A stretch of 64,000 nt of DNA from positions 46,572,406-46,636,405 of the forward strand of contig NC_083603.1 of NCBI RefSeq assembly GCF_029168945.1, written 5' to 3'. This DNA is from Cannabis sativa (Eukaryota > Streptophyta > Magnoliopsida > Rosales > Cannabaceae). Position numbers and translations under genes: made by a program. This document shows positions 46,311 to 59,039 of this stretch, one piece after another. The notes beneath the pieces are model-generated. The model saw only the letters and a list, made by a program, of their open reading frames with translations, was not told where the DNA came from and ran no database searches. The stretch's first letter is position 1, and each line of letters starts with the position of its first letter.

Positions 46311-49300
46311 GTATTGGCAAAAAAAAAAAAAAGCTTTGCTAGCTGTTATCTATTTTATTTGGAAAATTTGATTAATCATGCGGACATTAGGCCAAAACTA
46401 AAAAAAAATAAACCAAAAGTTAGATACTCTATGAAATGTAGAATTATTTTTCTCTTGGTTTCAAAAATGCCCCTCGCATATAAAAAAAAAAAAAAAGCAT
46501 TACTCTTCCTTCTCTCTTTCCTCCTCATTCCCACGTCCAAATGAGTTCTATTTTTTTTCTTCCTTTTCTCTCTAAACAAATCAATAATTGTACAAGATTT
46601 TTTCACTAAAATCTTGTAATAAAAACTTTGATTTGAAGAACTCCAAATTGGTGGCTTGTGACTCGAGGAGCATTGTCTCATTTTGTTTGAAAATAAATTG
46701 GTACGTGATTTTTGTCTCTACTGTTGCTGTTGATGATTGAAAATGTTTTTTGGATGTTGGATATGTGGTTTGTTAGTATTTCTTTGCTGGAAATTTGAGT
46801 TTGGAAAAAATTTGTATTTTTTGGGCTTTCTGGTTTTTATTTGGCCTGATAGTTGATAATGGTGGTATGATGGGGTTCTGAGAGTTAAATTATTTTAAGA
46901 TTAGGGATAAAGTTCTGACAGCTGTCCGATGCCGGCCTGCTATTTTGTAGCATATTCAGTAGGACGATATAGACCGATAGTTGTCTGATACCAGCTTGAT
47001 ATTTTGTAGCATAGTAAGTAGGACGATATAGATCAATGGTTCCTCGATGCACATGTTTAGCATCATAACTAAAAAACTGTTATTTGTTTTTAAAAGCAGA
47101 AAATTGTTTTTCGAAAACAATTTGGTTTGTTTGGGCTTGTTTTTTTAAAACAGTTTTTAGAAAACAAAGTTACAAAAAACAAGAATTTTGAAAACAACAA
47201 AATGTTGTTTTTTATTTTAAAAACCAATTCACTTTTGATCAATATTGTTTTTAAAAAACACTAACCAAACATGATTTGTTTTTTAAAACTTCAAAAACTA
47301 TTTTTTGTTCTCATTTTTTAAAAAAAAAAAATTGAAAACAAAAAACAGAAAACAATACTAAACATGCTCTTGATTTGATAGTTTTACTCAAAATTATCAC
47401 ATCTAGAGGTGTGATATTTTTTTTATGGTTTTTTGACATATACCCAATATTCATAGTTTTATTCAAAATGAGCTTGAGCACGACTTAGCCCGATATGTGT
47501 GATAATTATCTAAAATTTTGTAAATTCAAAATTTATTTGTAGTTATTAGCTTTTTTTTTTTCTAATTCTTTTTGACATGACAGTATCAACTGTGTTTGCG
47601 TACTTGATGTATTATAGTATTTGGAAGCGTGAAAATAGAGATTGAATTTTTAATGGAGCAGGAAATTTGACATTAGAGATTGATAAGAATATAACTTACT
47701 TAGGGCCAGTTTGGCACAGCTGTGCTGTGGGAAAAAACAGTTGTAGCTGTGCTGTGAGAAAAAGCAGCTGTAGCAGAACTGTGGAAAAAAGTTGAGCTGA
47801 ATGTTTGGTAAATTATAATTTTTAAAGTGCTGCGACTTGTTAAGATTCTATTATAATAACGATAATATTTTAATCTAGTTAATTATAAGCACAAATATAT
47901 ATAAAAAATGTATGTTATATAAAATTTTTATTTTTTAAATATTTTTAATTATTTTTTTTTCTATAGTATAAATTTATATGCATTTGATAAAAATAATATT
48001 TAATATTTTTAAATTATATTTTTATTACTTGTAAAAGATAAAATTGTAGTTTATAAGAAACATAAATTGATATTGTTTGTTAATAATAAAAATATAAATA
48101 TAAAATATTTTTTAAAATAAAAAATTAAAAAATTTAAATATTAATTATTTTTAAATATTTTTTCATTCAAAAAATATTTTTATTTTTTATAATATATAAT
48201 AGATAATTATATAAATTTTTAGTAAAAATAATTTATTATAAAGTTTTTTAATCAAAATAGCTTTTTCTAAAAGTTGGGTTGTACCAGCTTTAGCTTTTAG
48301 CTGTAGATTTTCCATAAATTCTTTAATAAGCTGTTTTTTAACTGTTTACCAAACACCTTTTTGTCACAGCTTTTTTGAAAAGCAGCTTTTAGCTTTTCCA
48401 AAAGTTGTGCCAAACGGGCCCTTACAGGTGACGGAACATAAAAGCATTGGTCTTGAGTTTTGAAAAAAAAAATCGGCATTTTACATACACACATCAAGCA
48501 TACATTGTACTAATATCGTACTACTATCAAACACAAATTTAAAAAAAATTATTAAAAATTGGGCCACACATTGTACACTATTGTACCCCCGTCAGATATG
48601 GGAATGAAAAATACTATCAAAAAAATTGATTAACATCTGATATCGAACAACTATCGTACATGTGTCACACTATAGTATACTACATAACACATAAGAAGTC
48701 ATCACATACCTATCAAACCAATATCAAACACTAACTATATTACAATCCATCGTTTCATAACAAGTTATGAACCCTATTAGATACTTATCGTACCACTATC
48801 GGGTGATTATTTTCAACTTCAAATTCTTTATATATACATGTTTCTATTAGACATATATTAGGCCTATATCGGTCACTATCGGGCTCAGTTGAACCCCTCC
48901 TTCTCCCTAAAAAAACAAAATTTTGCAGACGATACTAAATTTAACCAAAGGGATCGCTAATCAAATCATTCACAAATCCAATCACACATTTTATATACCA
49001 TAACATTCACTAATTTTATTCCTAAGAAATTAACCAAATTCTTAAATCAATCAACACATAAAAAAAATGAAAATAATAAAAAACTTACCCTTGACATTTG
49101 TTCTGTGGGGTTTAGGGTTTCTGGGTGTGCTCAAAACTTAGAAATAGCTCGTGATACTCTCTCCATTTGTTTGTGGGTCTCCATACCCAAAATGGGTAGT
49201 GGGTGGGACGAGACAAGAGCGAGGGTCGTGGCTAGTGGTCTCAGAGGTTGGACGGTGGTTTCGATGGTGTTATTTGGTGAGAACCAATGAGAGGGAAAGA

Positions 49301-49655
49301 GAGAAGACATGGAAATTTCAGTGAATTTTTGAAATGAGGGGAGTAATTTAAAACAACCTAAAATAAACGTAAAACAACAAAACAGAACAATTATAAACAA
49401 CAGTAGAACAACTAAAAAACAACCGTAAAACAACAGTAAAAACTTAACACAGTACACAGTATGAAACTTACACAATAATTTTGAAAAAAAATTACCCCAT
49501 AATAAAAAAGAATTTTTTTTAAAAAAAAAAATTTAATATGTAGTGTAAAAACCCTAATAATTTATCACTAAAACCAATATATCAAATATTAAAATAAAAT
49601 GTGTTAAAAAAATTAAAATGAAATGCAAAATTTTAAATTTCAGGGTAGATTTCCG
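46310..49655. mobile_element. Unclassified insertion between the OCRE/G-patch and FIP37 genes
   Basis: The region holds repeated motifs. A pair of about 60-bp tandem copies (TATTTTGTAGCATA...GTAGGACGATATAGA) lies at 46917-47040. Sequence at 48600-48890 is partly their inverse (ATCTGATATCGAACAACTATCG). A GC-richer piece at 49080-49310 on the minus strand looks like a first exon (MSSLFPSHWFSPNN) followed by GTAAGTTT. Poly-A/T-rich foldback sequence lies at 47060-47370. The arrangement suggests an old DNA transposon in minus orientation with a later MITE inside. I could not identify termini or a transposase. Confidence 0.35.
47703..48421. mobile_element. Tourist-like MITE (719 bp) with TTA target duplication
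   Basis: The ends are GGGCCAGTTTGGCACAGCT (47703) and, reversed, GGGCCCGTTTGGCACAACT (48421). They are flanked by TTA at 47700-47702 and 48422-48424. This is the PIF/Harbinger pattern, as in the MITE at 29603 but from another family. Subterminal repeats of CAGCTGTAGC/CAGCTTTTAGC type are seen on both sides. No coding capacity; the minus-strand frame at 48297-48497 is part of the inverted end. Confidence 0.82.
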
Positions 49656-49928
49656 GACAGCTGCCCAATGCCCATATCTAAACTATGTGGATGAACAGTA
49701 ACTGCACGGCACATGATCTACCATTACCAATACCACCTGCTCAAAAGAGATGAGGCATTCTATCCTATACCTACCTTATGGTGTTATAGATTTGATCACA
49801 TTAAGAATCATTTATTGAAAAGTAAAAAAGAAAAGAGTGCTATGAAATTTAAAATAAATGTTAAATGTACAAACAAGGAGATAAAAGAATAATATTCTAC
49901 AAAATTTGATCGAATCAAAAGTTTCATT
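49656..49928. other. 3' region of FIP37
   Basis: Non-coding. It probably contains the FIP37 3' UTR on the minus strand. Confidence 0.4.
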
Positions 49929-52900
49929 TCAGTTGTCATCTTGGCCCGGACTCATTTCAGTGCTACTTTTTTTATTAGAAGTTGGTGAATCAGTAGTTTT
50001 CTCCTCTATCGAACTTTTCTGCTGCTGCAGCAGCTCTTGTTTCAGCCTTTGGATCTCTACGTCTTTCTCTTCTAGCTTCTCTTCCAATACAACCACCTGC
50101 CATGGAAATATTATTAGTCTGAACTGAAACCAAATCATAATCTACAATGTTCATACAATAAATAACTAGTTAAGAATTAGATGAGCTATTGCAAAACCAA
50201 ATTAGCAAATGTTAGAATTGAAAAAGAAACAAAAAAAAGAAGTTGAAAAGAAGCATAATACCATTTCATTTGATCTTTCCACATCATTAGATAACCCGTC
50301 CATCTGAGTGTACAGTCCTGTTAGACAAATAAGATCATGCAAGGTTTCAAAATGTGTTTGATCTTGCCAACTCACTGATAGATTTTTAAAATTATAATAA
50401 GAAAGTTGTATTATCTCTGACCTTCAAATTGGCTTCTCAGTTCTGCATTCTGGGATTTTTGCAAAGCAAGCTTCATTGCTAATTCATGCATCTGCAGACC
50501 AAAAATATGAGATGTAAAATTAATCAAATGACTGCTCTAAAACTCACACGGTAATCAGAAAATTGGTTGTTAGAATACAGAAACAACATTCCTTACACAA
50601 CAGAAAATTGTATTATCGATACCCAATAACTCATAATCTTTCTCAACCTTACCATCCACTAGCTAAAGAAGTTTCTTTACCTAATAAGTACATCAAGTAG
50701 AGATATGTAGGAATGTTCATATGTATACATAATACATCTAACACGACAGAGTAAATAGAGTAAACTCTATTTATTGAAAGCTAAACTCTATTTATTGAAA
50801 GCCTGAAAATGAATATATGTGCATAAATCTTCTCAACATCTTTTGTGACACGAAAAAAAAATAGCAATGAAGGGGTCAAAAGGTTGAGAGAGTATAACAA
50901 AGAATACTCATTACATATACAAAGGAAAATCAATCACAGCACCTTTCCCTCAGCAGCTTGATTTCCAATCTCTTCATTTTCCTCTTGCAAAGTTCGGCAT
51001 TTAGCCATCAGCATCTTTCCCATCTTGCTCTGGGGAGTAAATTGGACAGCTGCAATATTATCCTGCAATTCCTTCACCTTTTTGTCTTTCTCCTCGACCA
51101 AATTCTAGCACCATTATGTTACACAAGTACATTCAGAATTCAGAATTATTTAGAAGCAGATTTAAGGAATATAACAGTTTAAATATCACCGGAAGTCCAA
51201 GTCAAGGCATGCAACTAGAACTGTATACCTTTAAACGTGTGAACTCTTCATGGATTGCTGGATCTAGTAATAGTCTCCTTGCCTATAAAAATTAACCACC
51301 ACAATAAATTACTAGTGAGTCTGCCATAATTCTAGAAGGTTTAAAAACTTCAAAACTAAAATGGTAAACACATGAAATTAACTGTGTGATTTTACTACAG
51401 AAATAAAACTTACTTGCATTGATGGTGGCTTGAGCTGTGATTTCAAATCTCGAACTGCAGACTGTTTATTCAATTGCCATTAAACAAACACAGAACAATG
51501 TCTTTTGAGCAAGTAACATACCATTCAACAACCAAGCTGAATCAAATATTCCTATTCGTAATTCCTAAATTAGAGTAAACTTCAAGTCTCATTCTTCTCT
51601 AATATGCTACAAACTGTTTTTAGAGAATATCTAGTTTCACCCACTCTGTCTAGCATATGCATAATTAATGTTCTTGCTACTTAAGGAAATAACCACATTC
51701 ATTCTTTTGCTTTAAATAGAAAATTCTTACCAGTAAATAGATAGATAAAGAGTCAAAACACATTCTAAGTTCTATCAAGTGAATATGCAGCGTATCATAT
51801 CAAGTGCAGATATCATTTCCAATAAAAGAGAAAAGCTCACCTTCAGCTCTGCTATCTCCTGCTCTCGTTTTGCAAATGTCACTATAAATGCACCTTCCTT
51901 CTTTTTTGCTTTTTCTAACTGATAATTAAAGAAAAAATATTAATGTAAGGAATTGTTCATGAAAATGTCAAATCTTTTGTTAAACAGAAGGGAAAGTATA
52001 TGTACACGCACACACACACATGTATATGTACATAGAGAGAGAGAGAGGATTCTAGAATTATACCTGTTCCCTCAATGACTCCTCAGAATTCTTCAATGTC
52101 TGAAGGTAATTGATCACTTGTCTAGGTTCTACCAAAAGAAAAAAAAAAACTGGAATCAACATTTGTAGGTTTTGAATAATGTATATGTGAAGTACACAAT
52201 AATATGCCACGAACCAGGAGTAGTCCCCATAGGTATAAAGGACTCATTCTGAAAAGAGGAATGCCACTTTTGAATCTCAGTTTTAGCAGCTTCAAGTTCC
52301 GTCTGCAAATTAAGGAATTACAAATAATTAAATCCTAATCCAGGCAAATCGAAATGACCAGCAACGATTATTCCAAATACTAGTACATACTTGGTATGTT
52401 GCAAGTGTATCTTTACAAGTTTGAAGACTGCACATAGAAGATAAAAGAACGTGTATAAACATCAGATTCAAAGAAATAAACCACAAAGTACCTAGCAATT
52501 GTTTTATCACTGTTATGTATGGCCATCCAGAATTTCTAAAAAGTCTAATACCTTTCACGAAGAGCCAAAATCATTCCTGTTGCAACACCAGGGGCAGTCT
52601 CTTCAACTGCTGAGTTAGCCTGCACGCGAAAAAAAAAAAAAAAAAAAAAAGAAGAAGAAGAAAAGCATATGAGCATATTCACTCACAAGTGCACATCCAG
52701 AATTCAACTATCTCTCATTAGCATGTTTTAAAAACATACATTACTCATATCCCTTAACACAAGTAAGATTTTCCTTCCTCTATTGTCATCACTCAAGTCT
52801 CAACTATATTACAATCACGTTGAAACAAAAGAACATTCCCCATACACCGTTAATCGACTTCAAGCCCTCTTAATATCAGTACGGCAGTATACAAAGAAAT

Positions 52901-53468
52901 AAAAAAAGGAATGAAATAGGCTTGTGGTTTTAACATTGTTTGTTTCCAATTTTTACAACAATGTTAAAGTAACAGAAAAACCCAGTCCTATAAATACGAA
53001 CAGAAATATGCAGAAGAATAACTCACTTCAAACAAATTGAAAGAGAACACCGATTGAGATTTGTATATTGCCAAACAGATTGCTATACTGACATACCTTC
53101 TTGGAGCCAAAAAAATCGTCTTCATCGTCCTCAAGATCCCCAAAGTTTCTCTTGCTTCCTAAATTTACAAATAAAATTAAGAAAATAGATGCACAACAAC
53201 GAATTATCACATAAACAACTACAAATTTTATAAATCAATATATATTAAAAAAAAAAAACAGACGAGATTATGGTTACAAGAAAGGGAAAACTAACCTGAA
53301 CGCCTGGTGGTTTGAGGTCCAGGGAAATCCCCTCCAAAATCATCATCCTAAATATCACAATGGGGAACAAGAAAAACCCTAAAAACGTGAAATTTTAATG
53401 TTAAAACACAAGAGAAGTAGGTAAAGGATAGAAGGACTTACGTCATCCAAATGGTTGTGGGAAGCCAT
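49929..53468 (-). CDS. FIP37: FIP37, WTAP-type subunit of the m6A methyltransferase complex, 344 aa
   Basis: Fourteen exons on the minus strand join in phase: 53468-53442, 53347-53296, 53158-53097, 52619-52552, 52427-52391, 52302-52215, 52128-52064, 51918-51841, 51461-51414, 51282-51229, 51104-50943, 50491-50422, 50317-50262 and 50096-49929. All are GT-AG. The N-terminus is acidic (NFGDLEDDEDDFFGSKK). From about residue 80 the protein is a long coiled coil. Highly conserved blocks are SAVRDLKSQLKPPSMQARRL, LLLDPAIHEEF and FTPQSKMGKMLMAKCRTLQE. The C-terminal tail is Ser/Lys-rich. FIP37 is the plant WTAP homologue. It scaffolds the MTA/MTB adenosine methyltransferase in nuclear speckles and is essential for embryo development in Arabidopsis. 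The start MASHNHLDD was chosen by family length. An in-frame ATG lies 50 codons upstream. Confidence 0.96.
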
Positions 53469-53640
53469 TGATTGAAGTGGAAGCGGAAATGGGTTAGGAT
53501 TTAGGTCCGCCGGAGACTGTAGAGTAAGAAAGTGTAGCAGAGAAGAGAAATAGGAAGCAAAAGAGTTGTGAGGAACACAGACGACCTCCTTTGGGGAATC
53601 ACCTGTATCCGTTACCATGCTCCCATTTCCTATTTATATT
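53469..53640 (-). promoter_or_regulatory. FIP37 5' leader with an in-frame upstream ATG
   Basis: The reading frame stays open from an ATG at 53618 to the chosen start at 53468. This adds 50 residues including FASYFSSLLHFLTLQ. It is either an untranslated leader or an alternative N-terminus. Confidence 0.5.
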
Positions 53641-54568
53641 TATTATGGGCCTCACTAACTAACAATATGCTTGGGTAGAGCAAATCAAAATATTTGTGAA
53701 GGGAAAGGAAAAGTAAAATAACCAAATAATAAGAAAAGTCATAAAATTGTTTTGGAAAAATTCACAGAGAACCACCAAAAAATATTCTTGTCATAAGTCT
53801 CGTTCCTCGTTAAAAATATAGTAACATCACATTTTCTATTCTTTTCCCGAACCACGCTACTAAGAAATACGTTCATTTCTTAAAATATCCCCCAGAATTA
53901 TCCCGACGGAGGCAAGAGTAACAATAATGTTTATAACGCTACAGCGACGACTGGAACAGATGATGCACCGATACATTCTCTATCTATTTTATTATCCAAG
54001 AAATTTTTTAATTTTAAATTTTTTTCATAGTCGTGTATGTTGTAATTATTTAAAATATTCTGCAAAATTTTAAAAAAAAATTAACACACCGAAAATAGGC
54101 TTTAAACAGTTTATTACACTCGCGACTCTTTAATTTTATACGAGTGTGAAATAAGTTGTATTATCTCAAAAATTACCTTAATGATGTGGCATAAGATGAT
54201 GTGACATGTGGCAGGTATAGAAGAGGTCTAATGGAAGTGAGACCCTTGATAAGGTTCTCTAGAAGATGTTGGTCGACAGTATAGACCAGATAGAGTCGTC
54301 CAACATCAGGCATGTGCTAGACGGAGTATACTGGCCAGCATTCTGAGCAACCAAAGAGCCATCTCACAGACAAGATGCCCGACCAGAGAGTTCGTAGAGG
54401 TAAATGTTCAGATTCATCTTAACAACTTATTTCCTGGAAAATAGGTCAATCAACACACCTATAATTAAGGGATTGCGAGAATCAGGGGAAATTAGAGAAT
54501 TTCGTGAGATTAACTCATTCAAATATTAAATTTTGTATTCTGTAACTAAATGCAAAGATGCTAAATCC
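53641..54568. other. Intergenic region, possible LTR-element remnant at 54180-54560
   Basis: The first part is AT-rich. The stretch 54180-54450 is GC-richer and non-coding (GTTGGTCGACAGTATAGACCAG). It resembles retroelement filler but has no diagnostic motif. Confidence 0.3.
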
Positions 54569-55345
54569 TGTTAGAATTTATTTTACCAAGATCTAGATTT
54601 ACTAACAAGTATATTGAATTAACATCCTAAATATGAATATCTCTAATATGATGAAATTAAACACATAAGAGTTTAGAAAACCTTACATTGATTGCAACAG
54701 AATAATATGACTCCTTCCACTCAAATCTCTAACCCTTGTTCCTTTATGTCGCAGAGTATTATCAAGATCTGAGCCTGGATCTCTTTCTCTCCTTCGGGTT
54801 TGGTTACCACCGTCTTCCACACTATGATTGAGTACTTGACTTGCTATGCGTGGGCATGGCACTCTATCACTAAGGCTCAAGTATGAAGAGCAATGAAGGA
54901 GGCTCGAAATCACTATAGAATGTGTATAGTTCAGTTGGATGAGATGAGAGCATCATGTTCCTTTTATAGTGTTTGAATTAGGGCTTAGGATTAAATTATA
55001 TGGATTAAAAAAGAATAAAATAATGGGCAAATATTACACATAGTGGCCGGCCACTAAAGGACCTTTTATTAGTTACAATTTTGCCACTTTATTTTAACCA
55101 CTTATTCTTCTTTTAATAATATCATATTTTTTTCAATTTCAATCCTATAAATACCAAAACTATTTATTTAATAATTATAATTAGTTATCAAATAAAATTA
55201 TCATTTATATTATTTATTAATTAGACCATACAAAGTCTCTTAATTAACAAATAAACCCCAAAACCTCTTTGTCTCACAATTAAGTCCTTGCTTAGTGAAA
55301 ATTCATAAATAAGACATAGTCTAATTTTAGAATTACAATTTTAGA
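54569..55345 (-). mobile_element. Truncated LTR, same family as the solo LTR at 8162-10057
   Basis: Starting TGTTAGAATTTATTTTACCA it follows 8162-8960 block by block: ATTTACTAACAAGTAT, ACTCCTTCCACTCA, TCTCTAACCCTTGT, GCTTAGTGAAAATT and ATAGTCTAATTTTAG. It breaks off at about 55345, so roughly the last 1.1 kb is missing. It lacks the long (GA)n tract. Confidence 0.75.
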
Positions 55346-55679
55346 ATTATTAGATGACAAATCAAAGAGAATGGACCCTTAACCTTCTCTAAAGCTCATG
55401 TCAACAAAAGGATGTGGGTGCGCTTGACAACGTTGAGTGAAAAAATACTACCTTCTTGACGTTGCACACCTCTCCACAACTTTCCAACACAAGATTTATT
55501 CAAAACAAGAATCTTGTTATGGGTTCTATGTTCGAAAGGAATAGAGAGCAAGTCGTTAACTCGAGCTTCAAACCAACACCCCCTACGAGGACATCGAGTG
55601 AGCCCCTTACCTACAATGACAAAGATAAATACTTAGTATTCATAGACAAATCAAGTATCAAATAAAAAAAAAAACGACA

Positions 55680-56371
55680 AAGAGGTCAACACTCTTCACT
55701 CACTTAAGGTTCTCCATGAAGTAGGAACCACATAATCACTCATTCCAAATAGGTCACCTTTGACAAAACAATATTTCTTCCTCCAACCCCTCTTGTTGCT
55801 AGCAACCAACTCTGTTACCAAGCTTTTTTGTTTGCTCTAAGAGTGAATAGATATCGACATTTATCTGTATCGTGTTGTTTAAGATAATAACTTGACTTGA
55901 AATCTACAAGGTCAACACTATTCCCTTTCATTCTAACTATGACTTCTATGCCCAATAATAACCTCCAAGCATTTGGCATGAGTTAGCTAGGAGCTACCCC
56001 ATAATAGTCCAACACTTCTTATACAAATGGAGGGAAAGGGAATCAAAAGCCAATCCTAAAAGGAAATTCATGCATACAAACCCAATCGCCAGTATCCCAA
56101 TCGGGACACTCAGCGATAGTTGGAAGTCGCTTTGAAATGGAATAATGAATCTCATATTGATGTCGCATGCGTAGGATATCACCCTTAATCATAATGGACC
56201 TTGGGTTGTCCCTTAAAAAGTGAAGGGACCGCCCGACATACTCATTCTTGTCGCCCTCATGATCATGTATCATTGTCGCATATTCAAGAGTTCGAGGCTC
56301 TTCATCAATCTTGTAAAGTCCTTTTTTTGGCAAGTTAGTTGACAAAATAATTTTTCTATTTATGGTAAGAT
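55680..56371 (-). pseudogene. Gag-like ORF of a plant retroelement, interrupted
   Basis: The minus strand reads LEYATMIHDHEG, then DWVCMHEFPFRIGF, a stop, FPFPPF, LMPNAWRLLLGIEV, HDTDKCRYLFTLRA and LLATRGWRKKYCFVKGDLFG. This series is typical of N-terminal gag-like ORFs of plant retroelements. Stops occur in at least three places. It ends exactly where the Sirevirus LTR is thought to start (56372), so the Sirevirus inserted into this older element. Confidence 0.55.
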
Positions 56372-57442
56372 TGTTGAGCATTCATTTTCTGATTCTTACC
56401 TTTTTTATTCGGTTTGTAGTTGCTCTTTTCATTGTTAGGAAAGTTGCACTTTTCAGCTGAACTTTCCTTTGTTTGGAAAGTTCTTGAAAGAGAAACAATT
56501 CTCTTTTGGAAAGTTGTGTTTTTTAAGGAAACTTTGTTTATTGCCTTTTCCTTATTGATTTCGATTGCATCTTGATACAATCAGAATATCTAATCTGTTT
56601 TTGGCAGGAATCAAGCATTAATAGAGGATCGGACTCGATTATAGCAAGTTTCCCATTTCTGGTCAGATTTGTTGCGTCAGCATCCGAATCTGATGCTGCA
56701 GATCGTGTTTTCTTAGGAAAGTTTTTGTACAGCTGTAGATTCGAACTTGTGGTTGCCTCTTTGGTTTCTATGTTCTATAAATAGAGCCTAGAGAGCAACC
56801 ATTTGAATCAGCTCTTCCATTAATCATTTTTTGCACTTAACTTTTTGAGAGAAGAGTGGTTATCTTTGTTTTGTGAGAGCCTAGTTGTTCATCTAGGTTC
56901 TAGTTGTTCTATTTCTGTTCTTACTCTATCCTAGAGGTTGTGAAGAACTACTTGACTGAACAAGAGATTGGTCTTCGGGAGAAGACTTGATAAAGCCTTA
57001 CTTCGGGAGGAAGTAAGCACTTGGTCTTCGAGAGAAGACTTGTTGAAGCCTTACTTTGGGAGGAAGTAAGCACTCACACTTCAAAGACGAAGGGAGTTCG
57101 GGCTTGAAGGTGTTTTAAGAAGTCAGATTCATAAAGTGGATTATAAAGGATTGCGGCAATACTTTAGAGGGAGTCTAAACTTGTTTAAGTCAATTGTCTT
57201 TGTAATTTTGATACTTTATTAATTAATTTCATTCTCTGGGCGTGGCCCCGTGGACTAGGAGTGTTCGTGAGAACACTGATACCACGTATAAATCTCTTGT
57301 GTCAAGTTATTTATTTTTCTGCAAATATTTTATATTCTCGCACGTTCGTTTTGTAAAGGTAATTACTTTCTGTTGCTGCAAACGTTTACAGTTTTAATAT
57401 TTTCTTATATACAACTGACATTTGTAAAAACGCAGTTTTTCA
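56372..57442 (+). mobile_element. 5' LTR of the Sirevirus
   Basis: The right end CAGTTTTTCA stands directly before the PBS. The left end TGTTGAGC at 56372 is inferred from where the older gag-like ORF stops. A TATA box TATAAATAG lies at about 56774. Two tandem 53-bp repeats (TTGGTCTTCG...GAAGTAAGCAC) lie at about 56969-57072. The block TCTCTGGGCGTGGCCCCGTG and CTGATACCACGTATAAA near 57235-57295 is shared with the remnant at 17817-18650. Confidence 0.65.
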
Positions 57443-57460
57443 ATTGGTATTAGAGCGGGA
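57443..57460 (+). other. Primer binding site (initiator tRNA-Met type)
   Basis: ATTGGTATTAGAGCGGGA follows the LTR directly. It differs by one base from the common TGGTATCAGAGC core. Confidence 0.85.
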
Positions 57461-57502
57461 TACTAAAATCTTAGTGTGGTCCTATAACGTTTTTGTGTTA
57501 AA

Positions 57503-59038
57503 ATGTCATTTTTTGCAGAAGGAAGTTCTATTTCTAGACCATCGTTGCTTAATGACTCTAACTATCCTTAGTGGAAAGTTAGAATGAGGGCCTTCATCAA
57601 ATCTCAAGATGAGAAAGCTTGGAGAATGGTTCTATCAGGTTGGTCTCTTCCAGTTGAGACAGATTCTTCAGGTAATACTACTATAAAATCTGAACTGGAA
57701 TGGTCTATTGAAGATGATAAACTTTCTGCCTACAATAGCAAAGCCTTGCATGCTATCTTTAATGGTGTAGGTGAGGGTTACATTAAAATTATATCATCTT
57801 GTGTTTCTGCTAAGGAAGCTTGGGAGATTCTTCAAACTCAGTTTGAAGGAACTTCTGATGTGAAAAGATCTAGATTTATCATGCTTCAAACTAAATTTGA
57901 TGAACTTAGAATGTCTGATAATGAAACTTTAACTGAATTTTATGAAAAATTATCTGACATTGCTAATGAATATTTTGCTCTTGGTGAAAAGCTTGATGAC
58001 TCTGTTCTTGTGAGAAAAATTGTTAGAGTACTTCCAGAAAGGTTTGATACTAAACTTTTGGCAATGGAGGAAGCTAAGGATTTTAGCACTATGAAGGTGG
58101 AAGAATTGATGGGTTCCTTACGTACTTTTGAATTAAATCAACAGATTAAACAAAAGGACAAACCCAAATCCATTGCTGATAAAGGTAAAAGTATTGCTTT
58201 AAAAGTTGCTAACAATGAAAATTCTGATAGTGAATGTGACGATGAGATTTCTTTATTAACTAAGAATTTTCAGAAATATATGAAAAAGATGGGAAATAAA
58301 AAGAATATTTCGAAAGGTTCAAAAGGTAACACTTTTATTAAACCATCTGTCTTTAATAAAAAGGGAATTCAGTGCAGGGAATGTGAAGGTTTTGGGCATA
58401 TTCAAGCTGAGTGTGCAAACACATTGACAAAGAATAAGAAAAGTTTCAATGTCACTTGGAGTGATGATGAAACCGAAAGTGATGAAGATAATTCTGAAAA
58501 TGTTGCCCTAACCTCTGTTATGACTAATGTGGTGTGTATTTCACAGGTGAAAGCTAAATTGGTATGTCTGAATAATACCACCGATCATGAGGAATCAGAT
58601 TCAGATGAGTCTGAAATCTGTGAAGAGTCTCTTGCTGAATCATACAAAGTCATGTATGAAAAATGGATTCAGGTTGCTTCTGAAAATAGAGAGTTGAATA
58701 AATTGAATAAAAAATTGTCTCATCAAATTGAATTGTGTGAATTGAAAATAAAAGAGTATGAGACAAGTGTTTGTGATAAAGATGAAAAAATCACTCTCTT
58801 AAACAAGGAACTTGAAAATTTTAAGAAAAATGTTCAAATGCTTAACCCTGGATCTTCTATTTTTGAAAAAGCTCAGAATGCAGGTCAAAGAGGTTTCGCA
58901 GGTCTTGGTTCAAATGGAATGGAAAGTTCTGGAGTCACGAAGTTTGTAAAATCTAGTGTTCCAATGAACCACTCTGAGGCTACAAAGTCTGCTGTAACAG
59001 TTTCACAGCCTGTTGCAGCAAAGAAGAGTCGTTTCTGA
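57503..59038 (+). pseudogene. Sirevirus gag
   Basis: The original start is probably the ATG at 57503. A TAG at 57569-57571 (codon 23) interrupts the conserved NYPxWK motif, and the frame is then open to a TGA at 59036-59038. Landmarks are WEILQTQFEG, SRFIMLQTKFDELRM, LTEFYEKLSDI and KIVRVLPERFDTKLLAMEEA (the copia gag core). The CCHC knuckle CRECEGFGHIQAEC is complete. A long acidic and coiled-coil tail follows. Gag packages the element RNA. A frameshift near 59030 separates it from pol. Confidence 0.88.
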
Positions 59039-59039
59039 T

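Noticed and set aside
56356..56580. 74-codon Lys/Asn-rich frame on the minus strand
   Set aside because: It lies in the presumed 5' LTR of the Sirevirus and has no family features.
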